Shown piece by piece: positions 24,092 to 32,887 of a DNA stretch of 64,000 nucleotides (position 1 is its first letter; each line of letters begins with the position of its first letter). The notes beneath the pieces are model-generated. The model worked only from the letters and a program-made list of their open reading frames with translations, had not been told where the DNA came from and did no database searches. This DNA comes from Mesorhizobium huakuii. GTDB taxonomy: Bacteria > Pseudomonadota > Alphaproteobacteria > Rhizobiales > Rhizobiaceae. The stretch spans positions 186,001 to 250,000 of the forward strand of contig NZ_BSNY01000030.1 of NCBI RefSeq assembly GCF_030160235.1, in the 5' to 3' direction. Position numbers and translations under genes: made by a program.

Positions 24092-24814
24092 ATGCTTGTC
24101 TTTGCAGGCCTCGGCAATCCGGGCGCGAAATACGCTGATAACCGGCACAATGTCGGCTTCATGGCGGCGGACGCTATCGCCCGCCGCCATTCCTTTTCGC
24201 CCTGGTCGAAGAAATTCCAGGGCCTGATCGCCGAGGGCACGATCGCCGGCGAAAAGATCATCCTGATCAAGCCGCAGACCTTCATGAACCTGTCCGGCCA
24301 GTCGGTCGGCGAAGCGCTGCGCTTCTACAAGCTCGAGCTTGCCGCGCTCACCGTCTTCTATGACGAGATCGACCTCGCCGAAGGCAAGCTGCGCATCAAG
24401 ACCGGCGGCGGCGCCGGCGGCCACAACGGCATCCGCTCGATCGACGGCCATGTTGGCAACGCCTATCGCAGGGTACGCATCGGCGTCGGCCATCCCGGCG
24501 TCAAGGAAATGGTCCAGCACCATGTGCTCGGCGATTTCGCCAAGGCCGACCGCGAATGGCTCGATCCCTTGCTCGATGCGATCGCCGACAACGCCGCCAT
24601 GATCGTCAAGGGCGACGAATCCGGCTTCATGAACAAGGCCGCCCTTGCCGTCCAGGGCAAGGCGATAGCCGAACTGGAAAAGCCGGCGCAGAAGCAGGCA
24701 CCCAAGCAACAGAGCCACATCCGCCAGGCACGCCCGCCGCAGGCGCCCGCCAAGCTGCCGGAATCCGGCCCGATGGCCGCCATGCTGAAGAAACTCTTCG
24801 GCAACAAGGACTGA
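24092..24814 (+). CDS. pth: Peptidyl-tRNA hydrolase
   Basis: 240 residues. Core motifs: [21 protein letters not shown] with catalytic His19, [42 protein letters not shown] and RIGVGHPG. The C-terminus is extended relative to E. coli by about 45 residues of Lys/Pro/Gln-rich sequence ([19 protein letters not shown]), usual in rhizobia. GGAG precedes the ATG. It releases tRNA from peptidyl-tRNA dropped by ribosomes. Confidence 0.96.
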   Translation: MLVFAGLGNPGAKYADNRHNVGFMAADAIARRHSFSPWSKKFQGLIAEGTIAGEKIILIKPQTFMNLSGQSVGEALRFYKLELAALTVFYDEIDLAEGKLRIKTGGGAGGHNGIRSIDGHVGNAYRRVRIGVGHPGVKEMVQHHVLGDFAKADREWLDPLLDAIADNAAMIVKGDESGFMNKAALAVQGKAIAELEKPAQKQAPKQQSHIRQARPPQAPAKLPESGPMAAMLKKLFGNKD

Positions 24815-24909
24815 GCGGAGCCGCATGCGGCCTTACAGGGCTTGACGTTGATCACCCCTATCGCCCATAGCCCTCATCAAATTTCGCTTTTCCGATAGGA
24901 CTGGACAAA

Positions 24910-26013
24910 ATGGGTTTCAAATGCGGCATCGTTGGCTTGCCCAACGTCGGCAAGTCGACGCTCTTCAACGCGCTGACCAGGACGGCGGCGGCGCAGGCCG
25001 CCAACTATCCGTTCTGCACCATCGAACCGAACACCGGCGAGGTAGCGGTGCCCGACCCGCGCCTGCAGAAGATCGCGGCCATCGGCAAGTCCAAGGAGAT
25101 CATCCCGACCCGCATCTCCTTCGTCGACATTGCCGGCCTGGTGCGCGGCGCCTCAAAGGGCGAAGGACTGGGCAACCAGTTCCTCGCCAATATCCGCGAG
25201 GTCGACGCCATCGTGCATGTGCTGCGCTGCTTCGAGGATGACGACATCACCCATGTCGAAGGCCGCATCGACCCCGTCGCCGACGCCGAGACGGTCGAGA
25301 CCGAGCTGATGCTCGCCGACCTCGACAGCCTCGAGCGCCGCATCGTCCAGATCCGCAAGCGCGCCGGCAGCAAGGACAAGGAAGCCACCACCGTGCTGCC
25401 GATGATGGAGGCCGCGCTCGAACTGCTGCAGGCCGGCAAGCCAACCCGTGTATTGCTCAAGGGTATTTCCACCGAGGATCTGCGCATCCTGCAGGGCTTG
25501 AACCTTCTGACCTCGCACCCCGTGCTCTATGTCTGCAACGTCGCGGAGGCCGATGCCGCGACCGGCAACGAGCACACCAGGGCCGTGGAAAAGATGGCCG
25601 CCGCGCAAGGCGCCGGCACCGTGGTGATCTCGGCCGCGATCGAGGCTGAAGTCGCCCAGCTCTCCGACGAGGAGGAGATGGAATTCCTGTCCTCGCTCGG
25701 CCTCGACGAGCCGGGCCTCAACAAGGTGATCCGCGCCGGTTATGAGCTTTTGCATCTCATCACCTATTTCACCGTCGGGCCGAAGGAGACGCGCGCCTGG
25801 ACCATCCACAAGGGCGACAAGGCCCCGCAGGCGGCCGGCGTCATCCACACCGATTTCGAACGCGGCTTCATCCGCGCCCAGACCATCGCCTATAACGACT
25901 TTGTCACGCTGGGCGGCGAAGTGGCGGCCAAGGAAGCCGGCAAGGCGCGCGACGAAGGCAAGGAATATGTCGTCCAGGACGGCGACATCATGCTGTTCAA
26001 GTTCAACACCTGA
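24910..26013 (+). CDS. ychF: Ribosome-binding ATPase/GTPase YchF
   Basis: 367 residues, full length. G1 GLPNVGKST (8-16), switch DIAGLVRGASKGEGLGNQFLANIREVDAIVHVLRCF, a NVAE-type G4 motif that favours ATP over GTP, and a C-terminal TGS domain (TYFTVGPKETRAWTI...GDIMLFKF). YchF is a conserved Obg-family P-loop protein linked to translation and oxidative-stress control. It follows pth by 95 nt, a conserved neighbourhood in proteobacteria. Confidence 0.96.
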   Translation: MGFKCGIVGLPNVGKSTLFNALTRTAAAQAANYPFCTIEPNTGEVAVPDPRLQKIAAIGKSKEIIPTRISFVDIAGLVRGASKGEGLGNQFLANIREVDAIVHVLRCFEDDDITHVEGRIDPVADAETVETELMLADLDSLERRIVQIRKRAGSKDKEATTVLPMMEAALELLQAGKPTRVLLKGISTEDLRILQGLNLLTSHPVLYVCNVAEADAATGNEHTRAVEKMAAAQGAGTVVISAAIEAEVAQLSDEEEMEFLSSLGLDEPGLNKVIRAGYELLHLITYFTVGPKETRAWTIHKGDKAPQAAGVIHTDFERGFIRAQTIAYNDFVTLGGEVAAKEAGKARDEGKEYVVQDGDIMLFKFNT

Positions 26014-26031
26014 CGCCTCAGGCGGCAGACG

Positions 26032-26823
26032 ATGCCCAGCCGTCCTCCGGAAACCGACCTGCCGAACGGGTTCCGCCAGCTGGCATCCGGCTATCGCTGG
26101 CACCGCCAGACCATCGGCCAGTCGCAGGCCGGCGTGTTCCGGCTGGCGGCCGACGGCAAGCCGGCCCTGTTCCTGAAATATGAGCGCAACGGCCCCTTTG
26201 CCGAACTTGCCGATGAGGCCGCGCGGCTGCGCTGCCTTGCCGGACAAGGCATTGCTTGCCCCGATGTGATTGCCCTGGAAAGCCATGCCGGTCACGACTG
26301 GCTGCTGATGTCGGCCGTCGCCGGCGAGGATCTGGCGTCGGCGGCCATCGATCCGGCCCACGTCATCGCCATCATGGCCAGCGCGCTTCGCGGCCTGCAC
26401 GCGCTCGACATCCGCTCCTGCCCCTTCGACCATCGCCTCTTCAGGCGGATCGCGGCGGCGCGGGCCCGCATGGAAGCCGGCGAAGTCGACGAAAGTGATT
26501 TCGACGAGGAACGCCAAGGGCGAACCGCCGCCGAGGTCTTCGCCGAGCTTGAGGCGCTCCGGCCGGCGACCGAGGACCTTGTCGTCACCCATGGCGACGC
26601 CTGCCTGCCGAATGTCATGGCGACCGAAGGCCGTTTCAGCGGGTTCATCGATTGCGGCCGGCTGGGCGTGGCGGATCGCCACCAGGATCTGGCGCTCGCC
26701 TGCCGGAGCATCCGCTACAACATCGGCGGGGCCTGGATAGAGCCTTTTCTAGAACGGTACGGGCCGCCGGAAACCGAACCGGCGAAATGTTCCTGGTACC
26801 GCCTGCTCGACGAGTTTTTCTGA
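26032..26823 (+). CDS. Aminoglycoside 3'-phosphotransferase-like kinase
   Basis: 263 residues, almost exactly the size of APH(3')-IIa. The hallmark catalytic segment is nearly canonical: [13 protein letters not shown] (His187, Asp189, Asn194) and [22 protein letters not shown] (Asp207). ATP-site Lys49 (FLKYE) and [13 protein letters not shown] are also present. The expected activity is phosphorylation of the 3'-hydroxyl of kanamycin/neomycin-type drugs. The gene is in chromosomal housekeeping context 18 nt after ychF, with no mobile element, so it is an intrinsic homologue whose resistance activity is unproven. The C-terminal substrate region is more divergent than the catalytic core. Confidence 0.88.
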   Translation: MPSRPPETDLPNGFRQLASGYRWHRQTIGQSQAGVFRLAADGKPALFLKYERNGPFAELADEAARLRCLAGQGIACPDVIALESHAGHDWLLMSAVAGEDLASAAIDPAHVIAIMASALRGLHALDIRSCPFDHRLFRRIAAARARMEAGEVDESDFDEERQGRTAAEVFAELEALRPATEDLVVTHGDACLPNVMATEGRFSGFIDCGRLGVADRHQDLALACRSIRYNIGGAWIEPFLERYGPPETEPAKCSWYRLLDEFF

Positions 26824-26973
26824 GCGGCCGATCCTGGCCGGCTCCACGGGCTTGTCTTGATTTCGTCATGCCACAGGTCTAAGCGGCTTGCACACGGTCG
26901 CGCACACGACGAGGAGCCGTGCAATCCGACACGACGCGCAATCCGAACGCACCTTCGCAGGGGAGATCTGGCG

Positions 26974-27948
26974 ATGATCAAGGCCTTTGTCGTGGACAAT
27001 GATCGCCTGCGCGTCGTCGATGACCTGCTGGCCGAGGGCGATAGGGTTGTCTGGGCCGATCTGGTCAGTCCGACCAAGGAAGAAGAAGCCACCATCGAAA
27101 GCTGGCTCGGCGTCGCCATCCCGACCCGCGAGGAGATGGAGGAGATCGAGATTTCCAGCCGCCTCTACATCGAGGATGGCGCCTACTTCATGACCGCCAC
27201 TTTGCCCGCCCAGACCGAGGTCGACGATCCCCTGATGTCGCCGGTCACCTTCGCGCTTGCCGGCAACAGGCTGATCACCATTCGCTATCATGAACCGAAG
27301 GCCTTCAAGACCTTCCCGCTGCGCGCCGAGAAGGTGGCGACCGGCTGCACCAGTGGCGACACCATCCTGATCGGCCTCCTGGAAGCGATCGTCGACCGGC
27401 TCGCCGACATCCTCGAGCGCGCCGGCCGCGACATCGAGGCGATTTCGCGCGACATTTTCCAAGCACGCTCGACCAAGGTATCGAAGCGCAACCGCGACTT
27501 CCAGGAACTGCTGAAGGCCATCGGCCGCAAGGAAGACATCGCCTCGTCCGTGCGCGACAGCCTGATCTCGCTGCAGCGCCTTGCCGGCTTCCTCGCCCAT
27601 GTCGCGACCCAGACCAAGATGAGCAAGGATGTCCGCGCCCGCATCAAGACCTTGTCGCGCGACGTGCTGTCGCTCGCCGACCATGCCACCTTCCTGTCGC
27701 AGAAGATCTCCTTCCTGCTCGACGCCACGCTCGGCATGATCTCGATCGAGCAGAACGCCATCATCAAGATCTTCTCGGTCGCCGCCGTCATCTTCCTGCC
27801 GCCGACACTGGTCGCCTCGATCTACGGCATGAATTTCGACATCATTCCCGAGCTGAAATGGGAGTTTGGCTATCCCTTCGCCATCGGCCTGATGATTCTG
27901 TCGGCGATCCTGCCCTTCTGGTATTTCCGACGCCGCGGCTGGCTCTGA
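26974..27948 (+). CDS. corA: CorA-family magnesium/divalent cation channel
   Basis: 324 residues. GGGGAG lies upstream of the ATG at MIKAFVVDNDR. A cytoplasmic N-terminal domain (about 1-260) with long stalk helices is followed by two C-terminal membrane segments; the pore signature YGMNF follows the first (ASIYGMNFDIIPELKW) and the protein ends in the basic FRRRGWL. CorA pentamers take up Mg2+ and also Co2+ or Ni2+. No Mg-sensing leader was recognised. Transcribed alone. Confidence 0.95.
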   Translation: MIKAFVVDNDRLRVVDDLLAEGDRVVWADLVSPTKEEEATIESWLGVAIPTREEMEEIEISSRLYIEDGAYFMTATLPAQTEVDDPLMSPVTFALAGNRLITIRYHEPKAFKTFPLRAEKVATGCTSGDTILIGLLEAIVDRLADILERAGRDIEAISRDIFQARSTKVSKRNRDFQELLKAIGRKEDIASSVRDSLISLQRLAGFLAHVATQTKMSKDVRARIKTLSRDVLSLADHATFLSQKISFLLDATLGMISIEQNAIIKIFSVAAVIFLPPTLVASIYGMNFDIIPELKWEFGYPFAIGLMILSAILPFWYFRRRGWL

Positions 27949-28062
27949 CCGCAGCCGGCGGCGCTGGCTGCCTCAGGCTGGCTCACCAGAAAGGACTTGA
28001 CCAAAACGCTGCCGGCCTGCATCCGGGTTGCCCGATCCTTGGGATTTAACCGGATTGCCGAC

Positions 28063-28533
28063 ATGACCGCAAAGACATGGGCCTATGAGGATTTCGTCGA
28101 GGGCGCCTCGTTCGACCTCGGCACGAAACAGGTGAGCGCGGCCGAGATCATCGAGTTCGCCAGCGAATTCGATGCCCAGCCGATGCACCTCGACGAGGAA
28201 GCCGGCAAGGCCAGCATTCTCGGCGGCCTTTCGGCTTCGGGCTGGCACACCTGCGCCATGTTCATGCGCATGCTCTGCGACGCCTTCCTGCTGGACTCCA
28301 CCTGCCAGGGCGCGCCCGGCGTCGATCAGGTCAAGTGGAAGAAACCGGTCCTGGCCGGCGATACGCTCAGAGGCAATTTGGTTGTCCTGGCCAAGCGCCT
28401 GTCGCGATCGAAGCCGCAGCTCGGCTTCATCACCATGCGCAGCGAGTTGGTCAACCAGCGCGGCGAAAGCGTCTTCGAGCTTGAGAATTCCGTCATGTTC
28501 CTGACACGCGATGCCGCGGGGAATGCGGCATGA
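28063..28533 (+). CDS. MaoC-like hot-dog dehydratase, first copy
   Basis: 156 residues starting at MTAKTWAYEDF. The hydratase-2 signature is present: IIEFASEFDAQPMHLDEEAGKASILGGLSASGWHTCAMFMRM with catalytic Asp and His (FDAQPMH). VKWKKPVLAGDTLRGNLVVL follows. Such proteins hydrate or dehydrate acyl-CoA or acyl-ACP. It overlaps the next gene, a paralogue, by ATGA; paired MaoC genes often form heterodimers, as inferred here. The substrate is unknown. Confidence 0.9.
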   Translation: MTAKTWAYEDFVEGASFDLGTKQVSAAEIIEFASEFDAQPMHLDEEAGKASILGGLSASGWHTCAMFMRMLCDAFLLDSTCQGAPGVDQVKWKKPVLAGDTLRGNLVVLAKRLSRSKPQLGFITMRSELVNQRGESVFELENSVMFLTRDAAGNAA

Positions 28534-29003
28534 CCCTCGACCAATTCTTCCGCATCGGCACCACGATGACGCTGGGCTCGCACACTTTCGAGCCCGAGGC
28601 GATCAAGGCGTTCGCCCGCAAATACGATCCGCAGATTTTCCACATCGACGAGGAGGCCGCTCGGAAGAGCGTGCTGGGCGGGCTCTGCGCCTCCGGCTGG
28701 CACACCGCCGCCACCTGGATGAAGCTCAACCTCGAAGCGAGCATGGATGCCGAGGGGGCCGGTTGGAACGGCCCCGGTCCGGTCCCTGAATTCGGCCCCT
28801 CGCCCGGCTTCAAGAACCTTAGGTGGCTGAAGCCGGTCCATGCCGGCGAGACCGTCACCTTCAGCCGCACCGCGCTGTCCCATCGCGCCATCGCCTCGCG
28901 CCCCGGCTGGCGAATGCTGTCGCTGCGCGCCGAAGCTTTCGATTCGACCGGCGACAAGGTGCTGGAGTTTGAAAGCGCCGTGCTGGTGAAAGTGGGTGAG
29001 TAG
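28530..29003 (+). CDS. MaoC-like hot-dog dehydratase, second copy
   Basis: 157 residues, translationally coupled to its paralogue. The catalytic segment IKAFARKYDPQIFHIDEEAARKSVLGGLCASGWHTAATWMKL retains Asp and His (YDPQIFH). LRWLKPVHAGETVTF corresponds to the dimer strand. The pair share layout but have diverged considerably, consistent with subunits of one hydratase. No CoA ligase or dehydrogenase is adjacent to indicate a pathway. Confidence 0.9.
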   Translation: MTLDQFFRIGTTMTLGSHTFEPEAIKAFARKYDPQIFHIDEEAARKSVLGGLCASGWHTAATWMKLNLEASMDAEGAGWNGPGPVPEFGPSPGFKNLRWLKPVHAGETVTFSRTALSHRAIASRPGWRMLSLRAEAFDSTGDKVLEFESAVLVKVGE

Positions 29004-29021
29004 CCGGTTCGCGTAAGCGAA

Positions 29022-29046
29022 TTCATCGTGCCAGTGGCACGATGAA
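29022..29046. repeat. 11-bp perfect hairpin TTCATCGTGCC
   Basis: TTCATCGTGCC and its complement around AGT, 19 nt after the second MaoC gene. A second small palindrome, CGCTGC-GAA-GCAGCG, follows at about 29068-29082. No T tract; a possible weak terminator or dispersed repeat. Confidence 0.55.
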
Positions 29047-29147
29047 AGGCCGACGAACGCCGGATCGCTGCGAAGCAGCGGGGACCCGGCAGGCCGCGGA
29101 CATCAAGCTCGATCCCGTATTTGTCTGCCGTGCGGATTTCGCGCCTC

Positions 29148-29693
29148 TCAATGTCCCTCGAACCCGATCAGCGTCCTGACCGGCACGCCCAGCGTCTCGA
29201 GCTTGGCGCGCCCGCCGAGATCCGGCAGGTCGATGACGAAGCAGGCGGCAAGGATATCGGCCCCGATCTGGCGCAGCAGCTTGACCGCCGCTTCCGCCGT
29301 GCCGCCAGTGGCGATCAGGTCGTCGACCAGGATCACCTTTTCGCCTGGGGCAATGCCGTCCTTGTGCATCTCCATCTCGTCCAGCCCATATTCCAGGCTG
29401 TAGGCGACGCGCACCGTCTCGAAAGGCAGCTTGCCCTTCTTGCGGATCGGCACGAAACCGGCCGAGAGCTGATGGGCGACGGCGCCGCCCAGGATAAAGC
29501 CGCGCGCCTCGATGCCGGCGATCTTGTCGACCTTCTGGCCGGCATAGGGATGCACCAGTTCGTCGATGGCGCGGCGGAAAGCGCGCGCATTGCCGAGCAG
29601 CGTGGTGATGTCGCGAAACAGGATGCCGGGCTTCGGATAGTCCGGGATGGTGCGGATCGCCGCCAGCAGCGTGTCTTCGAGCGAAGGTTTCAT
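29148..29693 (-). CDS. apt: Adenine phosphoribosyltransferase
   Basis: 181 residues from MKPSLEDTL, with GGAG upstream; the typical family length. Motifs: [17 protein letters not shown] at the N-terminus, [17 protein letters not shown], and the PRPP-binding [17 protein letters not shown]. It converts adenine and PRPP to AMP for purine salvage in the cytoplasm, using PRPP made by Prs (17312-18247). Standalone minus-strand gene. Confidence 0.96.
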   Translation of the reverse strand: MKPSLEDTLLAAIRTIPDYPKPGILFRDITTLLGNARAFRRAIDELVHPYAGQKVDKIAGIEARGFILGGAVAHQLSAGFVPIRKKGKLPFETVRVAYSLEYGLDEMEMHKDGIAPGEKVILVDDLIATGGTAEAAVKLLRQIGADILAACFVIDLPDLGGRAKLETLGVPVRTLIGFEGH

Positions 29694-29861
29694 GAGGCGG
29701 CTCCGGATGATCCAGCTGACAGGTTTGAAACGGCGCGGGAGGCTGATCGTAGCCCGGCGCGACCGACAACGGCTAGCGCGATGTGGCGGCCGAGACAAGC
29801 GCATCCGGCAAAGGATTGGTCTTGCCGGCGCGGCGATTGTCCGCGCCGATGCCCTGCCGAG

Positions 29862-31007
29862 TTACCGGAAGCGCAGGTTCTCGCGCGACAATTGCCCGAT
29901 CGAACTGCAGCCCATCAGCTTCATGCCGCGTTCGATCTCGACCCGCATCTGTTCAAGCGCCCGTTCGACACCCGGCTGGCCGGCCGCCGCCAGCGGAAAC
30001 AGGTAGTAGCGGCCGATGCCGACCGCCTTGGCGCCGAGCGACAGCGCCTTCAGCACATGCGTGCCGCGCTGCACGCCGCCATCCATGATGACGTCGATCC
30101 GGTCGCCGACGGCATCGACGATCTCGGCCAACTGGTCGAATGCCGCCCGCGAACCGTCCAGCTGCCGGCCGCCATGATTGGAAAGCACAATGCCGCTGCA
30201 GCCGATCTCGACGGCGCGTTTGGCGTCCTCGACCGACATGATGCCCTTGAGGCAGAACGGCCCCGACCACTGCCTGACCATGTCGGCGACATCGTCCCAA
30301 GTCATCGACGGATCGAGCATTTCGGTGAAATAGCGGCTGATCGACATGGTGCCGCCGCCCATGTCGACATGTTCGTCGAGCTGCGGCAGCTTGAATCCCT
30401 CATGCGTGAAGTAATTGATCGCCCAGGCCGGCTTGAGCGCGAACTGCGCCATCCCCGCGAGATTGAGCTTGAAGGGAATGGCAAAGCCGGTGCGCTTGTC
30501 GCGCTCGCGATTGCCGCCGGTGATGCTGTCGACGGTCAGCATCATCACCTCGACGCCAACTTGCTTCGCCCGCTGCATCATCGCCCGGTTGAGGCCGCGA
30601 TCCCGGTGGAAATAGAACTGGTAGACCTGCGGGCTGGCGCTGATCCCGCGCGCCTCCTCGAGGCTGATGGTGCCAAGCGAGGAGACACCGAACATGGTGC
30701 CGTATTTGGCGGCGGCCTTGGCCACTGCGCGCTCGCCCTGATGGTGGAAAAGCCGCTGCAAGGCGGTCGGCGAGCAATAGAACGGCATTGCCAGCTTCTG
30801 CCCCATCACCGTCACCGACATGTCGATCTCGCTCACCCCGCGCAGCACGTTGGGAACGAGGTCGCAGGTGTCGAAGCTATCGGCGTTGCGGCGATAGGTG
30901 ACCTCGTCGTCGGCCGCGCCATCGATGTAGTCGAAGATCGGCCCCGGCAGCCTTTGCCGCGCCATGCGGCGGAAATCGGAAAAGTTATGACAGTCGTTAA
31001 GCCGCAT
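29862..31007 (-). CDS. lldD: FMN-dependent L-lactate dehydrogenase / alpha-hydroxy acid oxidase
   Basis: 381 residues from the ATG opening MRLNDCHNFSDFRR; two further ATGs 3 and 18 nt upstream are alternatives. FMN and substrate signatures: RLPGPIFDYIDGAADDE, SSLGTISLEEA, MLTVDSITGGNRERD, LKGIMSVEDAKRA, and the catalytic-His motif SNHGGRQLDGSRAAFD, then MDGGVQRGTHVLKAL and IGRYYLFPLAAAG. It oxidises L-lactate to pyruvate, passing electrons to quinone. The close match to LldD favours lactate, though a glycolate/mandelate relative is possible. Confidence 0.92.
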   Translation of the reverse strand: MRLNDCHNFSDFRRMARQRLPGPIFDYIDGAADDEVTYRRNADSFDTCDLVPNVLRGVSEIDMSVTVMGQKLAMPFYCSPTALQRLFHHQGERAVAKAAAKYGTMFGVSSLGTISLEEARGISASPQVYQFYFHRDRGLNRAMMQRAKQVGVEVMMLTVDSITGGNRERDKRTGFAIPFKLNLAGMAQFALKPAWAINYFTHEGFKLPQLDEHVDMGGGTMSISRYFTEMLDPSMTWDDVADMVRQWSGPFCLKGIMSVEDAKRAVEIGCSGIVLSNHGGRQLDGSRAAFDQLAEIVDAVGDRIDVIMDGGVQRGTHVLKALSLGAKAVGIGRYYLFPLAAAGQPGVERALEQMRVEIERGMKLMGCSSIGQLSRENLRFR

Positions 31008-31121
31008 CATCGATTCCCAGGCCATGGCGGGTCAGCCTTCGCCGCCCTTCGAAGCCTCGAATATCAATCCGGTGCCGCCCTGCCAACGGGCTAATTGCTG
31101 GACTCCCGCGAAGCATGACCG

Positions 31122-31152
31122 GAAACAAAGAGGGGCGCCTGAAGCGCCCCTC
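31122..31152 (-). terminator. Rho-independent terminator of phoN-like gene
   Basis: On the minus strand GAGGGGCGC and GCGCCCCTC enclose a 5-nt loop, followed by TTTGTTT, 26 nt past the stop codon. Confidence 0.9.
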
Positions 31153-31177
31153 GTGTCGAAACCGGCTGCTGACGAGG

Positions 31178-31873
31178 TTACATGCCGAGATCGGATCGGA
31201 GCTCGGCCCTGGCCACTTCGTATTCGGCCTTGAAGTCGTCCCGGTTGAGCAGGACCGCGGCAATGACGCTGCCGGAAATCCTGCCCATCTCGACATCGGA
31301 CGCATAGTGGATGCCACCAACCTCACGGTTGTGCGCGTATTCGGCCGCGCGCGCCATGATCTCGGCGCGCTTTTCCGGAACCATGTCGGCCAGGATGATG
31401 CCCATCATGGTGCCGACAGTGGCATGGCCGGACGGCCAGGAGCCGGAGCTCGACAATTTGACCACCGGCTTGACGAGGTCGCTGAGCTGATGCGGACGCG
31501 GACGCTTCCAGACATCCTTGGCCGGATCGACGACGGCGCCTTCGGTCTCGACCACACGATCGAAGAAGGCGCTGAATTTCGGCAGCTTCTCCTTGTTGAA
31601 ATTCGGCCCCATCACATTGGCGAAGCGCCAGACATTCTCCTCGGAGTCGGCAACGGCGCTGGCCACCATCTCGGGCGTGCGCGTCACCTGCAGCGTCAGC
31701 ACCTCGCCGAGTTCGGCCTTGGTCTGCGCCGAATCGTTTGCCGGTGGCGGCGGCAGGATCATCGTCAGGTCGATGTCCTTGTTTGTGACGAAGGGTTTGG
31801 CGTCTTCGGCCTGGGCGGCTGAGCCGATGACCAGCAGCAGCAGACCAGCTGCCAGCGATGCGTATTTCTTCAT
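31178..31873 (-). CDS. Class A acid phosphatase (PhoN-like, PAP2 family), exported
   Basis: 231 residues. Signal peptide 1-22 (SAAQA-ED). The PAP2 signature is complete: K-x6-RP (Lys119 to Pro127), PSGH (147-150, His150 the general acid) and R-x5-H-x3-D (Arg183, His189, Asp193). Class A non-specific acid phosphatases release phosphate from organic esters in the periplasm. The His and Arg residues are all present, so activity is expected. It has its own terminator. Confidence 0.92.
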   Translation of the reverse strand: MKKYASLAAGLLLLVIGSAAQAEDAKPFVTNKDIDLTMILPPPPANDSAQTKAELGEVLTLQVTRTPEMVASAVADSEENVWRFANVMGPNFNKEKLPKFSAFFDRVVETEGAVVDPAKDVWKRPRPHQLSDLVKPVVKLSSSGSWPSGHATVGTMMGIILADMVPEKRAEIMARAAEYAHNREVGGIHYASDVEMGRISGSVIAAVLLNRDDFKAEYEVARAELRSDLGM

Positions 31874-31954
31874 GGGTGCGATCCTTTGGTGGGAATGACG
31901 CAGGATCGCTGTTGGCGTTGACGGCCATGTGACACAGCCTGCCGCCGGAAATGC

Positions 31955-31976
31955 AAAAAGGCGCCTTTCGGCGCCC
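31955..31976 (-). terminator. Rho-independent terminator of petABC operon
   Basis: On the minus strand GGCGCC-GAAA-GGCGCC followed by TTTTT, 26 nt after the petC stop codon. The GNRA tetraloop stabilises the stem. Confidence 0.9.
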
Positions 31977-32002
31977 TTTCGAAATCTGTTGGCTACGCCG
32001 GC

Positions 32003-32860
32003 TTAGTGGGCCACGCCTTCCCACACCTTGCGCTTGGTCAGATACACCAGCGCACCGAAGAGCAGCAGGAACACCAGCACGCGGAAGCCCATCTTCTTGC
32101 GGTCTTCCATGTGCGGCTCGGCCGCCCAGGTCAGGAAGGCCGATACGTCGCGGGCATATTGGTCGACAGTCTGCGGCGAGCCGTCATCATAGGTCACCTG
32201 GCCGTCGGAGAGCGGCTTGGGCATCTTCAGCGAGACGCCGGACATGAAGTACGGGTTGTAGTGCGTGCCTTCCGGGATGACCATTCCGGCCGGCGGCGTC
32301 TGGTCGTAGCCGGTCAGCAGCGAATGGATGTAATCGGGGCCGCCCGCGTCATACTGGGTGAAGATATCGAAGACGAACTGCGGAAAGCCGCGCTCGACGC
32401 CGCGCGCCTTGGCCAGCAGCGACATGTCGGGCGGAGCCGCGCCACCATTCGAGGCCGCGGCGGCTTCCTCGTTGGCGAATGGCGCCGGGAAATGGTCGGA
32501 CGGCTTGCCGGGACGGTCGTACATGTCGCCGGCGTCGTTGGGGCCGTCATGGATGGTGTACCCGGCGGCCAGCGTCTTGATCTGGGCTTCGTTGTAGCCG
32601 AGATCCGACAGCGTGCGGAACGCCACCAGGTTCATCGAATGACAGGCCGAGCAGACTTCCTTGTAGACCTTCAGGCCGCGCTGCAGCTGCGCCTTGTCAT
32701 AGGTGCCGAACGGGCCGGTGAAGCTCCAGCTCATTTCCTTCGGCTCGTTGATCGGGAAATGCGTGGGTGCCGCCGCGTTGTGCGCCTCTTCGGCCGCGAA
32801 CGCTGCGGTACCGGCGGCCACAAGGCCGACCAGCGCCAGCGAGGTGAGAATCTTTTTCAT
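32003..32860 (-). CDS. petC: Cytochrome c1 of the bc1 complex
   Basis: 285 residues. Signal peptide about 1-22 (AGTAAFAAEE). The covalent haem site is CSACH (VCSACHSMNLVAFR) and the axial Met is in the MPKPLSDGQ region near residue 210. A single C-terminal membrane anchor (FRVLVFLLLFGALVYLTKRKVW) holds it in the membrane with the haem domain in the periplasm. Last gene of the petABC operon, 28 nt after petB and before a terminator. It passes electrons from the Rieske centre to soluble cytochrome c. Confidence 0.96.
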   Translation of the reverse strand: MKKILTSLALVGLVAAGTAAFAAEEAHNAAAPTHFPINEPKEMSWSFTGPFGTYDKAQLQRGLKVYKEVCSACHSMNLVAFRTLSDLGYNEAQIKTLAAGYTIHDGPNDAGDMYDRPGKPSDHFPAPFANEEAAAASNGGAAPPDMSLLAKARGVERGFPQFVFDIFTQYDAGGPDYIHSLLTGYDQTPPAGMVIPEGTHYNPYFMSGVSLKMPKPLSDGQVTYDDGSPQTVDQYARDVSAFLTWAAEPHMEDRKKMGFRVLVFLLLFGALVYLTKRKVWEGVAH

Positions 32861-32887
32861 GCCAAATCCCCTTAGATTCTCTACCGC

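Noticed and set aside
29121-31094. 657-codon plus-strand open frame
   Set aside because: It is antisense to apt and lldD, whose products have clear catalytic motifs. Its length reflects the lack of stop codons opposite high-GC3 coding sequence.
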